From Ardenticatenaceae bacterium (lineage in GTDB: Bacteria; Chloroflexota; Anaerolineae; Promineifilales; Promineifilaceae): 64,000 bases of DNA. The notes beneath the pieces are model-generated. The model saw only the letters and a list, made by a program, of their open reading frames with translations. It was not told the origin of the DNA and made no database searches. Shown here piece by piece: positions 1 through 7,025 of the stretch. Numbering within the stretch: the stretch's first letter is position 1; the number at the start of each line of letters is the position of its first letter. The stretch lies in the NCBI GenBank assembly GCA_020634395.1, contig JACKBU010000011.1:1-64000 (forward strand), written 5' to 3'. A program made the translations under genes and the position numbers.

Positions 1-380
1 ACGCCGAAGCCTCCGGTCATCACGCCGAAGCCTCCGGTAACCACGCCGAAGCCTCCGGTCATCACGCCGAAGCCTCCGGTCACCACGCCGGAGCCTCCGG
101 TCACCACGCCGGAGCCTCCGGTCACCACGCCGAAGCTTCCGGTCATCATGCCGAAGCCTCCGGTCATCTACCCGAAGGCTCCGGTCATCTACCCGAAGGC
201 TCCGGTCATCTACCCGAAGGCTCCGGGCACCTTCCCGAAGGCCTCGGGCACCTTCCCGAAGACCTCGGGCACCTTCCCGAAGCTCTCGGGCACCTTCCCG
301 AAGCTCTCGGGCACCTTCCCGAAGCTCTCGGGCACCTTCCCGAAGGCCTCGGGCATCATCCCGAAGGCCTCGGGCAGATA
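1..380. repeat. 21-bp tandem repeat array 1
   Basis: About 18 direct units of 21 bp fill the first 378 bases and the array starts before the window. The unit drifts from ACGCCGAAGCCTCCGGTCAT-type copies at the left to CCGAAGGCCTCGGGCACCTT-type copies at the right. Because 21 is a multiple of 3, the plus frame stays open from base 1 to a TAA at 379-381 (heptads such as TPKPPVI and PKASGTF), and part of the minus strand is also open. I see no ribosome binding site or non-repeat domain, so I read it as a minisatellite. A coding repeat tail of a gene lying upstream of the window cannot be excluded. Bases 381-540 hold no gene. Confidence 0.85.
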
Positions 381-456
381 ATTTGAAGCAAAAAATAGCA
401 AATAATAGAAGTTTCGATGAGCAAAGCTCACCAAAAGCGATAAAAAACGGCAGCGA

Positions 457-486
457 TTGTCTCTAAGAGGCGCAAATTCGTAATAA
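457..486 (+). promoter_or_regulatory. Candidate promoter of the lys cluster
   Basis: TTGTCT at 457-462 and TAATAA at 481-486 are separated by 18 bp and resemble sigma-70 -35 and -10 boxes. They lie about 140 bp upstream of lysZ, in an AT-richer stretch just after the repeat array. This is a pattern match only. Confidence 0.3.
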
Positions 487-555
487 TTGAGTTAATTCGT
501 TGCCATTTCAGGAGAAACTTCACCGGCTGCACCGATCACCATGAATAAAAAACCC

Positions 556-607
556 TGGGAGCGCAGGCGTCCCGCCTGCCAGGGCGGACGGGACGTCCGC
601 GCTCCCA
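556..607. repeat. Palindromic repeat in the lysZ leader
   Basis: Two 25-bp arms, 556-580 and 583-607, are inverted copies of each other matching at 21 of 25 positions with a 2-bp centre. Each begins or ends with TGGGAGCGC/GCGCTCCCA. The hairpin ends about 6 bp before the lysZ ribosome binding site, so it could affect lysZ translation. Its form resembles the palindromic units (REP or MITE-like) scattered in many bacterial genomes. No second copy was noticed in this window. Confidence 0.7.
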
Positions 608-624
608 TTTTCGAAGGAGAAACC

Positions 625-1431
625 ATGTTAATTGTAAAAGTAGGCGGCAGCCTGGGCATCGATTACGACGCCGTTTGCGACGACGCGGCGCAGCTCGTCA
701 ACGCCGGGCAGCAGCTCATCCTCGTCCACGGCGGCTCCGCGCAAACCAACGCGGTCGCCGAAGCGCTCGGCCACCCGCCCCAGTTCGTCACCTCGCCCTC
801 CGGCTACACCAGCCGCCTCACCGACCGCCGCACCCTGGAGATTTTCCAGATGGTCTACTGCGGCCAGATGAATAAAGGCATCGTGGAGCGTTTGCAGCAG
901 CGCGGCGTAAACGCGATCGGGCTGTCGGGCATGGACGGCCGTCTCTGGCAAGGGCCGCGCAAGCCAGCCATCAAAGTGGTGGAGAACGGCCGTACCCGCA
1001 TCCTGCGCGACAACTACACCGGCATCGTCGAAACGGTCAACACTGGCCTCATTACCAGTCTGCTGGCCGGCGGCTACACCCCCGTGCTCACCCCGCCGGC
1101 CCTCAGCACCGCCGGCGAAGCCATCAACGTCGATGGCGACCGGGCGGCCGCCGCCACCGCTGCCGCGCTGCACGCCGACACCCTCATCATCCTCTCCAAC
1201 GTGCCCGGCGTGCTGCAAACCTTCCCCGATGAGGCATCGCTCATTCCGGCCATCCGCTTAAATGATTTAGAAACGGTGGCCGAGGCTTATGCACACGGCC
1301 GTATGCGCATCAAACTGCTCGCCGCCGGCGAAGCCCTGCACGCCGGCGTCCGCCGCGTCATCATCGGCGATGCCCGCGGCGAAAGGCCGATTGGGCGCGC
1401 GCTTGATGGACAGGGAACAGCGATTGCGTGA
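625..1431 (+). CDS. lysZ: [LysW]-aminoadipate kinase (acetylglutamate kinase family)
   Basis: A 268-residue amino-acid kinase that phosphorylates the carboxylate of LysW-bound alpha-aminoadipate (or acetylglutamate in the arginine pathway). The N-terminus carries the glycine-rich VKVGGSLG nucleotide loop and a VHGG substrate loop. The C-terminal half has the NVDGDRAAAA and LSNVPGVL segments typical of the ArgB/LysZ family. The ATG at 625 is chosen because AAGGAG lies at 614-619; an in-frame ATG at 541 would translate the palindromic repeat and has no ribosome binding site. The assignment to lysine rather than arginine synthesis rests on the neighbours lysJ, lysK, homocitrate synthase and homoaconitase. 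The stop codon lies within a large hairpin shared with the lysJ leader. Confidence 0.85.
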   Translation: MLIVKVGGSLGIDYDAVCDDAAQLVNAGQQLILVHGGSAQTNAVAEALGHPPQFVTSPSGYTSRLTDRRTLEIFQMVYCGQMNKGIVERLQQRGVNAIGLSGMDGRLWQGPRKPAIKVVENGRTRILRDNYTGIVETVNTGLITSLLAGGYTPVLTPPALSTAGEAINVDGDRAAAATAAALHADTLIILSNVPGVLQTFPDEASLIPAIRLNDLETVAEAYAHGRMRIKLLAAGEALHAGVRRVIIGDARGERPIGRALDGQGTAIA

Positions 1432-1490
1432 TGCGTGATGCGTGATGCGTGAAGAACGCTTCCTCACGCATCACGCATCACGCATCACGC
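1426..1490. promoter_or_regulatory. 27-bp perfect hairpin between lysZ and lysJ
   Basis: Arms 1426-1452 and 1464-1490 are perfect inverted repeats with an 11-base loop. Each arm is built from three to four copies of the 8-mer GCGTGATG. The left arm contains the lysZ stop codon and the right arm ends 4 bases before the lysJ ATG, so the structure would bury the lysJ start region. No T-run follows, so an ordinary terminator is unlikely. A role in mRNA stability or in modulating lysJ translation is inference. Confidence 0.75.
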
Positions 1491-1494
1491 CTCC

Positions 1495-2664
1495 ATGGTA
1501 AATCACATGAATACAATCCAACTCGAAACAGCCCATACCTCCGGCGTCTACGCCAAGCGGGCGGTGGTGATGGTGCGGGGGCAGGGGGCGCGGCTGTGGG
1601 ATGAAAACGGCCGTGCCTACATCGACTGCGCCGCCGGCATTGGCGTGGCGAATGTGGGGCATGGGCATACGGCCGTGGCCGCCGCCATCGCCCAACAGGC
1701 GCAAACCCTCATCACCTGCCCGGAATTCCTCTACAACGACCGCCGCGCCGAACTGCTGTCGCGGCTGGCCGACGTGCTGCCAGATGGCCTGGAGCGCATC
1801 TTTCTCTGCAATTCCGGCACCGAAGCGGTCGAAGCGGCCATCAAATTTGCCCGCCTCAGCACCGGCCGTCCCGACATTGTGGCGGCGATGCGCGGCTTTC
1901 ACGGCCGTACCTATGGCTCCCTCTCCGCCACGCACAAAAGCGAGTACCGCGAGCCGTTTGCGCCGCTGGTGCCGGGGTTTAGCCATGTGCCGTTTGGCAA
2001 TGAGGCGCGGTTGAAAACGGCCGTGACCCCCCAAACTGCGGCCGTCATCCTGGAAATCGTGCAGGGCGAAGGCGGCGTGCGCTCCGGCCCGCCCGAATAC
2101 TTCCAAACCGTCCGCCAATTGTGCGACGAAACCGGCGCGCTGCTTATCATCGACGAAGTGCAGACCGGCTTTGGTCGCACCGGCCGCTGGTTCGCTTGCG
2201 AGCACGCCGGCATCGTGCCCGACATCATCGCCTTGGGCAAAGCCATTGCCGGCGGCCTGCCCATGGGCGCAACGGCGCTGGGGCCGCGCGTCGCCCCACT
2301 GCCCAGCAACGTCCACGGCTCCACGTTTGGCGGCAATCCGCTGGCCTGCGCTGCCGCCCTGGCCACCCTGCAAGCCATCGTAGACGAAAATCTGGTCAGC
2401 CGCGCGGCCGATCTGGGCGACTACCTGCGCCAGCGCCTGCAGCAGATCGATTCGCCGCTCATCCGCGAAGTCCGCGGGTTGGGCTTGATGGTCGGCGTGG
2501 AATTGAAAGCCCACGCCATGCCCATTGTGCTGGGCCTGATGGCCCGCGGCGTGCTGGCGCTAACGGCCGGCCCGACGGTCATCCGCCTGCTGCCGCCGCT
2601 GGTCATCTCCCAAGAGGAGTTGGATCAGGTGGTGGAGGCGTTGGAGCTAGAGCTAAAGAGTTAG
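1495..2664 (+). CDS. lysJ: [LysW]-aminoadipate semialdehyde / acetylornithine aminotransferase
   Basis: A class III PLP-dependent aminotransferase of 389 residues, the usual length for ArgD/LysJ. It transfers an amino group from glutamate to the LysW-bound aminoadipate semialdehyde. Visible family motifs are the IIDEVQTGFGRTG segment that contacts the pyridine ring, ALGKAIAGGLPMG with the lysine that forms the Schiff base, and HGSTFGGNPLACAAAL. No clear ribosome binding site precedes the ATG at 1495; an in-frame ATG at 1507 is an alternative. It directly follows lysZ. Enzymes of this family often act in both lysine and arginine synthesis, so it may be bifunctional. Confidence 0.87.
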   Translation: MVNHMNTIQLETAHTSGVYAKRAVVMVRGQGARLWDENGRAYIDCAAGIGVANVGHGHTAVAAAIAQQAQTLITCPEFLYNDRRAELLSRLADVLPDGLERIFLCNSGTEAVEAAIKFARLSTGRPDIVAAMRGFHGRTYGSLSATHKSEYREPFAPLVPGFSHVPFGNEARLKTAVTPQTAAVILEIVQGEGGVRSGPPEYFQTVRQLCDETGALLIIDEVQTGFGRTGRWFACEHAGIVPDIIALGKAIAGGLPMGATALGPRVAPLPSNVHGSTFGGNPLACAAALATLQAIVDENLVSRAADLGDYLRQRLQQIDSPLIREVRGLGLMVGVELKAHAMPIVLGLMARGVLALTAGPTVIRLLPPLVISQEELDQVVEALELELKS

Positions 2665-2697
2665 AGATTGATCCAATCTCCAAGATTGGACCAATCT
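2665..2697. terminator. Hairpin after lysJ
   Basis: Arms 2665-2679 and 2683-2697 pair at 14 of 15 positions around a 3-base loop. The hairpin begins immediately after the lysJ stop and lies between it and the 3' end of the convergent antitoxin gene. No T-run is visible, so termination is plausible but unproven. Confidence 0.5.
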
Positions 2698-2707
2698 GAG
2701 GGCGGCG

Positions 2708-2971
2708 CTAACTCTTCTGAGGAATCAACTCGATGAGGGAACGCAGGGTACGGTTCACGGTTTCGGAGTCGGGAAAGAATTGGCGCACATCAGGATCAAG
2801 GATAATGACGCCTTCGGTTGGTTCATATTTTTCGGTGGTTGTCGTGCCATCTTCGTTATGAACGGTTACCGTGTAACCTTCCCGGAGTTGGAGATAATGC
2901 TTACCGCGTACGCCGTTTGAAAAGTCATATTCGGATCGCATGGAATCAGGTTTCGTACTGTTTTCGCTCAT
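2708..2971 (-). CDS. BrnA-like / DUF497-partner antitoxin
   Basis: An 87-residue protein with the SEYDFSNGVRGKH opening, VIILDPDVRQFFPDSETVN core and a short helical end. This pattern is typical of small antitoxins that partner DUF497 (BrnT-like) toxins in cyanobacteria and Chloroflexota. It overlaps the end of the toxin gene by 26 bp, suggesting translational coupling from one transcript. The ATG at 2971 is chosen; a longer frame to 3034 would start well inside the toxin gene. The expected role is to bind and neutralise the toxin and autorepress the promoter, inferred from known BrnTA modules. Confidence 0.7.
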   Translation of the reverse strand: MSENSTKPDSMRSEYDFSNGVRGKHYLQLREGYTVTVHNEDGTTTTEKYEPTEGVIILDPDVRQFFPDSETVNRTLRSLIELIPQKS

Positions 2972-3218
2972 TTTTGTCAGCTTCACGACTGCTGATGATG
3001 CGGATCGTGTCATTCCGTTCCGTATACACCACAATTAACAGGCGGCTATTTCGTGAATAACCCAGGTCAATAAAACGCATTTCTTTGTCAGAATGGTCGG
3101 GATCGGGAATTGTGATAGCGAACGGATCTTCGAAGACAGTTTTTGCTTCGTCGAAGCTAACCCCGTGTTTAGCAAGGTTGCTTCTGGCTTTTTGTCTATC
3201 CCAGTCGAACCGGACCAT
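2946..3218 (-). CDS. brnT: BrnT-family (DUF497) ribonuclease toxin
   Basis: About 90 residues with the classic BrnT pattern: FDWDRQKARSNLAKHGVSF, then EAKTVFEDPFA, RFIDLGYSRNSRLLIVVYTER and RIISSREADKNER. BrnT proteins are RelE-like ribonuclease toxins. The toxin gene precedes the antitoxin gene, as in known BrnTA operons. The ATG at 3218 is preferred over a TTG at 3224. There is no clear ribosome binding site, and the -10 box ends 6 bp before the ATG, so the mRNA may be leaderless. The pair lies antisense within the lysine cluster, between lysJ and lysK. Confidence 0.85.
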   Translation of the reverse strand: MVRFDWDRQKARSNLAKHGVSFDEAKTVFEDPFAITIPDPDHSDKEMRFIDLGYSRNSRLLIVVYTERNDTIRIISSREADKNERKQYET

Positions 3219-3224
3219 AGCCAA

Positions 3225-3254
3225 AGTATATAGGTATCAAATTAATCATGTCAA
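3225..3254 (-). promoter_or_regulatory. brnT promoter overlapping the lysK start
   Basis: On the minus strand a perfect TTGACA (-35) at 3249-3254 is followed after 18 bp by TATACT (-10) at 3225-3230. The -10 box ends 6 bp before the brnT ATG, as expected for a leaderless transcript. The -35 box overlaps the lysK initiation codon at 3248-3250 on the other strand. Confidence 0.7.
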
Positions 3255-4333
3255 CGAATCCTGTTGAGTTCTTAAGTGAGTTGGTGGCAATCGAAAGTTT
3301 GTCGGGGGAGGAAACGGCCGTGGCCCAATTCCTCGCCGCCCACATGGCCCAGTTGGGTCTGGCAGCCCACATCGACGGGGCGGGGAATGCCGTGGGTGTG
3401 CGTGAAGAAGGGGGAGAAAACGGCCGTATCACCCGCGAAATCATCCTGCTGGGCCACATGGACACCGTGCCCGGCCGGGTGCCGGTGCGCGTGGCAGATG
3501 GGAAGGTATACGGCCGTGGCGCTGTCGACGCCAAAGGGCCGCTGGCCACCTTTGTGCTGGCGGCGGCGCGGGCCAAACTGCCGCCCGGCACGCGTCTGGT
3601 GGTGATCGGCGCTACAGAAGAGGAGGCCGCTACCAGCAAGGGAGCGCGCTTCGCTGCCACGCGCTATCGGCCTGATATGTGCATTATCGGTGAACCGAGC
3701 GGTTGGGACGGGGTGACGCTGGGCTACAAAGGGCGGGTGCTCATCGACTACGCCTATTCTCAGCCGATGAGCCACACCGCCGGGCAGGCCAGCGGCGCAG
3801 CGGAAACGGGCATCGCCTGGCTGAATCAGTTCACCAGCTACATTGCTGCTTACAACCAGACCCGGCCCCGCCTGTTTGACCAGCTTTTGCCCTCCATCCG
3901 CGACATTCACACCGGCAGCGATGGCCTGACGAACACCATCAACATCAAGCTGGGGGTACGGCTGCCGCCGGAGTTTGACGTGGCGGGATTGGGAACGGCC
4001 GTGCGCGAGATGGCCGGCCGCGCCAGCCTGCGCTTTTACGGCCACGAAGCCGCTTTCCAATCCACCCGCCAGACGCCACTGGCCCGCGCCTTCAACCGCG
4101 CCATCCGGCAGGCCGGCGCGAAGCCCACATTCAAGCTCAAAACCGGCACGTCGGACATGAACGTGGTAGGACCCATCTGGCAGTGCCCCATCGTGGCCTA
4201 TGGCCCTGGCGACAGCAGCCTGGACCATACGCCCGAAGAGCACGTGGTTGTCGATGAATATTTGCAGGCAATTGATGTTCTGCAACATGTGTTGGAAGTA
4301 ATTGGCACGGAAAGATTGAGAGGCGATGATTAG
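3248..4333 (+). CDS. lysK: [LysW]-lysine / ornithine hydrolase (M20 family)
   Basis: A 361-residue M20-type metallo-amidohydrolase that releases lysine from the LysW carrier in the last step of the pathway. Zinc-site motifs are visible: LLGHMDTVPG with the histidine and aspartate, YGRGAVDAKGPLA with the bridging aspartate, and ATEEEAATSKGA with the catalytic glutamate. The opening SELVAIESLSGEE and the run to VREEGG match characterised LysK proteins, which differ from ArgE. The start codon lies 29 bp from the divergent brnT start and overlaps the brnT -35 box. There is only a weak ribosome binding site. Confidence 0.88.
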   Translation: MSTNPVEFLSELVAIESLSGEETAVAQFLAAHMAQLGLAAHIDGAGNAVGVREEGGENGRITREIILLGHMDTVPGRVPVRVADGKVYGRGAVDAKGPLATFVLAAARAKLPPGTRLVVIGATEEEAATSKGARFAATRYRPDMCIIGEPSGWDGVTLGYKGRVLIDYAYSQPMSHTAGQASGAAETGIAWLNQFTSYIAAYNQTRPRLFDQLLPSIRDIHTGSDGLTNTINIKLGVRLPPEFDVAGLGTAVREMAGRASLRFYGHEAAFQSTRQTPLARAFNRAIRQAGAKPTFKLKTGTSDMNVVGPIWQCPIVAYGPGDSSLDHTPEEHVVVDEYLQAIDVLQHVLEVIGTERLRGDD

Positions 4334-4414
4334 AGATTGACGGCGCTTCACTCCACAACCCACCTCACTCCACACTGTTTAGTCTGCATTCTAATAAGAT
4401 TATCGAGGGATGAT

Positions 4415-5560
4415 ATGAGTCTAGAAAAGTTTGCCATTATTGAGTCCACGCTGCGTGAGGGAGAGCAGTTTGTGAACGCTTTCTTCTCCACGGCCGAGAA
4501 GATTCAGATTGCGACTCTGCTGGATGCGTTTGGCGTGGAATATCTGGAGCTAACCTCCCCGCTGGCTTCGCCGGAGAGCTATAACGACTGCGTGACCATC
4601 GCTAAACTAGGGCTGAGCGCCAAGATTCTGACGCACACCCGCTGCACAATCGAGGACGCCAAACGGGCGGTGGATACCGGCGTGGATGGGGTGGACGTGG
4701 TGATCGGCACGTCGTCCTATTTGCGGGAGTTTAGCCACGGTAAGAATATCGCCCAGATTATTGACGTGGCCCAGGAAGTGGTGGCTTACCTGCTGAGCCA
4801 GGGCGTGGAGACACGCTTTAGCACCGAGGACAGTCTGCGCAGCGACGTGGCCGACATTTTGCAGGTGTATGAAGCGGTGGACAGGCTCGGCGTCCATCGG
4901 GTGGGTATTGCCGACACGGTGGGTGTGGGCACGCCGCAGCAGATTTATACGCTGGTGAAGACGCTGCACGGCCGTATCAAAGCCGACATCGAGTTCCACG
5001 GGCATGATGACTGCGGCTGCGCCATCGCCAATGCGTATGCAGCGTTGGAAGGCGGCGCTACCCACATCGACACGTCGGTGCTGGGTATTGGCGAGCGGAA
5101 CGGCATCACGCCGTTGGGCGGCTTTGTTGCCCGCCTGTACGCCACCGACCCGCAGCTTGTGGCAAAATACCACCTGCCGCTGATTCGCAACCTGGACCGG
5201 CTGGTGGCGCGGCTGGTGCAGGTGGACATTCCCTTCAACAACTACATCACCGGTTTTGCCAGCTTTGCCCACAAGGCGGGCATTCATGCCAAGGCCGTGC
5301 TCAACAATCCCTCGACCTACGAGATACTGCGCCCCGAAGATTTTGGCCTGACGCGCTACATCCACGTGGCGCACCGGCTGACGGGTTGGAATGCGGTGAA
5401 GAACCGGGCCGTGCAGTTGGGCCTGGCCCTGGACGATGCGCAAATCAAGTATCTAACGGGGCAGATCAAGGTGATGGCTGATAACGGCCGTCTCACCCTG
5501 GACGATGTGGACACCCTGCTTTTCTCGGCGGCGGAACCGGTGGCGGTGGTGGGAGATTAG
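4415..5560 (+). CDS. hcs: Homocitrate synthase
   Basis: Condenses acetyl-CoA with 2-oxoglutarate to homocitrate, the committed step of the alpha-aminoadipate pathway. At 381 residues it is full length. It carries the DRE-TIM barrel start IESTLREGEQF, the EFHGHDDCGCAIANAY metal-binding segment (H-x-H), GIGERNGITPLGG and NNYITGFASFAHKAGIHAKA, matching the bacterial lysine-type enzyme rather than isopropylmalate synthase. It lacks the long C-terminal regulatory domain of isopropylmalate synthase. The ATG at 4415 has GAGGGA at 4405-4410. It sits between lysK and homoaconitase in the same direction. Confidence 0.9.
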   Translation: MSLEKFAIIESTLREGEQFVNAFFSTAEKIQIATLLDAFGVEYLELTSPLASPESYNDCVTIAKLGLSAKILTHTRCTIEDAKRAVDTGVDGVDVVIGTSSYLREFSHGKNIAQIIDVAQEVVAYLLSQGVETRFSTEDSLRSDVADILQVYEAVDRLGVHRVGIADTVGVGTPQQIYTLVKTLHGRIKADIEFHGHDDCGCAIANAYAALEGGATHIDTSVLGIGERNGITPLGGFVARLYATDPQLVAKYHLPLIRNLDRLVARLVQVDIPFNNYITGFASFAHKAGIHAKAVLNNPSTYEILRPEDFGLTRYIHVAHRLTGWNAVKNRAVQLGLALDDAQIKYLTGQIKVMADNGRLTLDDVDTLLFSAAEPVAVVGD

Positions 5561-5623
5561 AGATTGGAGACTGGAGACTGGATGACTACGAGACTACCAG
5601 ACTACGAGACGAAAGGACTAACA

Positions 5624-6895
5624 ATGGGCCAGACATTAGCAGAGCAAATATTAGGGCAAAAAGTTGGGCGAACGGTGCGGCCGGGTGAACTGGTGGTTGT
5701 GGAGCCGGACGTGGCTATGGGGCATGATTCGCTGTCGCCGAGCATTATTCGCATTGTACAGGAGCAAATGGGCGCGGCGCGGGTGCATGATCCGGCACAA
5801 ATTGTGCTGGTGCTGGACCACGTCGCCCCCGCTTCGACGGTGGGCGTGGCCAACAATCAAAACATCGTGCGCCGCTTTGCCGCCGAACAGGGCATCCGCC
5901 TGTTTGAAGTAGGGCGCGGCATCTGCCATCAGGTGCTGGTGGAGGAACAGGTGGCCCGACCGGGCATGGTCGTGGTGGGGTCGGATTCGCACTCGACGAG
6001 CTATGGCGCGGTGAGCGCGTTTGGCTCTGGCATGGGATCGACGGACATCGCGCTGGTGTGGGCAACGGGCAAAACGTGGCTGCGCGTGCCGGAAACGCTG
6101 CGGGTTATCGCCCACGGCCGTTTCCGTCCCGGCGTTACGGCTAAAGATTTCGCGCTTAAACTGGGCCGCGAACTGACCATCGCCGGGGCGACATATATGG
6201 CCGTGGAATATCACGGACTGGCGTGGCTGCCGCTGGACGGCCGTCAGACCATCGCCAGCATGGCCGTGGAGCTGGGAGCCAAGGCAGGCATCTTCCCGCC
6301 GGATGGCGAAACGGCGGCGCGCTTTGCCGTGCCCGACTGGTTGTTTGTGGACCCAGAGGCGGCTTATGCCCGCACGTTCACCATCAACCTGGACGAGTTG
6401 GAACCGCAGGTGGCCTTGCCGCATGCTGTGGACAACGTGGTGGACGTGAGCGCCGTGGCCGGGCAGAAGGTGGACGTGGTGTTTTTGGGGACGTGCACAA
6501 ACGGCCGTTACGAGGACATGCGCGCCGCCGCCGATGTGCTGCAGGGACGGCCGTTGGCTCCGGGTCTGCGGATGCTGGTCACGCCGGCCAGCCGCCAGGA
6601 ACTGCAAAAAGCCATCGCCGACGATACCCTGACCACGCTCCTGGCCTCCGGCGTTACCCTGACGACGCCGGGCTGCGGGGCGTGCATGGGGCGGCACCAG
6701 GGCACATTAGGCGCAGACGAAGTGTGCCTCTCGACGGGCAATCGCAATTTTAAAGGTCGAATGGGCGACCCAACGTCGCAAATTTATCTGGCAAGTCCGG
6801 CGGTAGCCGCGGCGACGGCCGTTACCGGCGTCATCACCGACCCGCGCGCTTTAGAGAAAGAAAAACATCCAGCCGGCGGTTCAGACTGCTCTTAA
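5624..6895 (+). CDS. lysT: Homoaconitase large subunit
   Basis: A 423-residue aconitase-superfamily large subunit expected to convert homocitrate to homoisocitrate via cis-homoaconitate. The three [4Fe-4S] cysteine positions are visible: GTCTNGRYED near residue 290 and GCGACMG near 350-354. SDSHSTSYGAVSAFGSGMGSTD is split here as SDSHSTSYGA and FGSGMGSTD and matches the family. The ATG at 5624 follows AAAGGA with good spacing. An isopropylmalate isomerase role cannot be ruled out by sequence alone; the adjacent homocitrate synthase and lysK favour homoaconitase. The small subunit follows after a 130-bp gap containing a structured leader element. Confidence 0.85.
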   Translation: MGQTLAEQILGQKVGRTVRPGELVVVEPDVAMGHDSLSPSIIRIVQEQMGAARVHDPAQIVLVLDHVAPASTVGVANNQNIVRRFAAEQGIRLFEVGRGICHQVLVEEQVARPGMVVVGSDSHSTSYGAVSAFGSGMGSTDIALVWATGKTWLRVPETLRVIAHGRFRPGVTAKDFALKLGRELTIAGATYMAVEYHGLAWLPLDGRQTIASMAVELGAKAGIFPPDGETAARFAVPDWLFVDPEAAYARTFTINLDELEPQVALPHAVDNVVDVSAVAGQKVDVVFLGTCTNGRYEDMRAAADVLQGRPLAPGLRMLVTPASRQELQKAIADDTLTTLLASGVTLTTPGCGACMGRHQGTLGADEVCLSTGNRNFKGRMGDPTSQIYLASPAVAAATAVTGVITDPRALEKEKHPAGGSDCS

Positions 6896-6948
6896 AACGA
6901 ATGGTCCACCTGGACGGAACAATGGTCCATCCGGCATGCAGAAAATCC

Positions 6949-7010
6949 AACCTCCCAGAGGTTTTCAGGGCAAGGCAAAGTCGAGATAACAACCTCCGGG
7001 AGATTTATTT
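6949..7010 (+). promoter_or_regulatory. Structured leader element, copy A
   Basis: Two small hairpins, 6949-6963 (AACCTC-CCA-GAGGTT) and 6991-7005, flank a core AGGGCAAGGCAAAGTCGAG at 6967-6985. Two further copies of the same arrangement occur at 42533-42593 and 42677-42737. This copy ends about 15 bases before the homoaconitase small-subunit ATG on the sense strand. The first arm could also pair with the last arm, giving alternative folds. A regulatory RNA and a mobile palindromic repeat are both possible. Confidence 0.7.
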
Positions 7011-7025
7011 AACAAGGAAATGATG

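Noticed and set aside
148..381. Short plus-strand gene of repeated PKASGTF heptads
   Set aside because: It lies wholly inside 21-bp tandem repeats, has no ribosome binding site and the opposite strand is partly open too; treated as a minisatellite.
541..624. Longer lysZ N-terminus starting at 541
   Set aside because: It translates the palindromic repeat and lacks a ribosome binding site; ATG 625 has AAGGAG.
628..1218. Long antisense frames across lysZ and most other GC-rich genes
   Set aside because: They mirror codon bias of the real gene, have GC-rich shadow composition (Gly/Ala/Arg/His) and no family match.
625..4333. Arginine biosynthesis (argB, argD, argE) instead of lysine
   Set aside because: The hydrolase matches LysK rather than ArgE, and homocitrate synthase plus homoaconitase follow directly; dual use remains possible.
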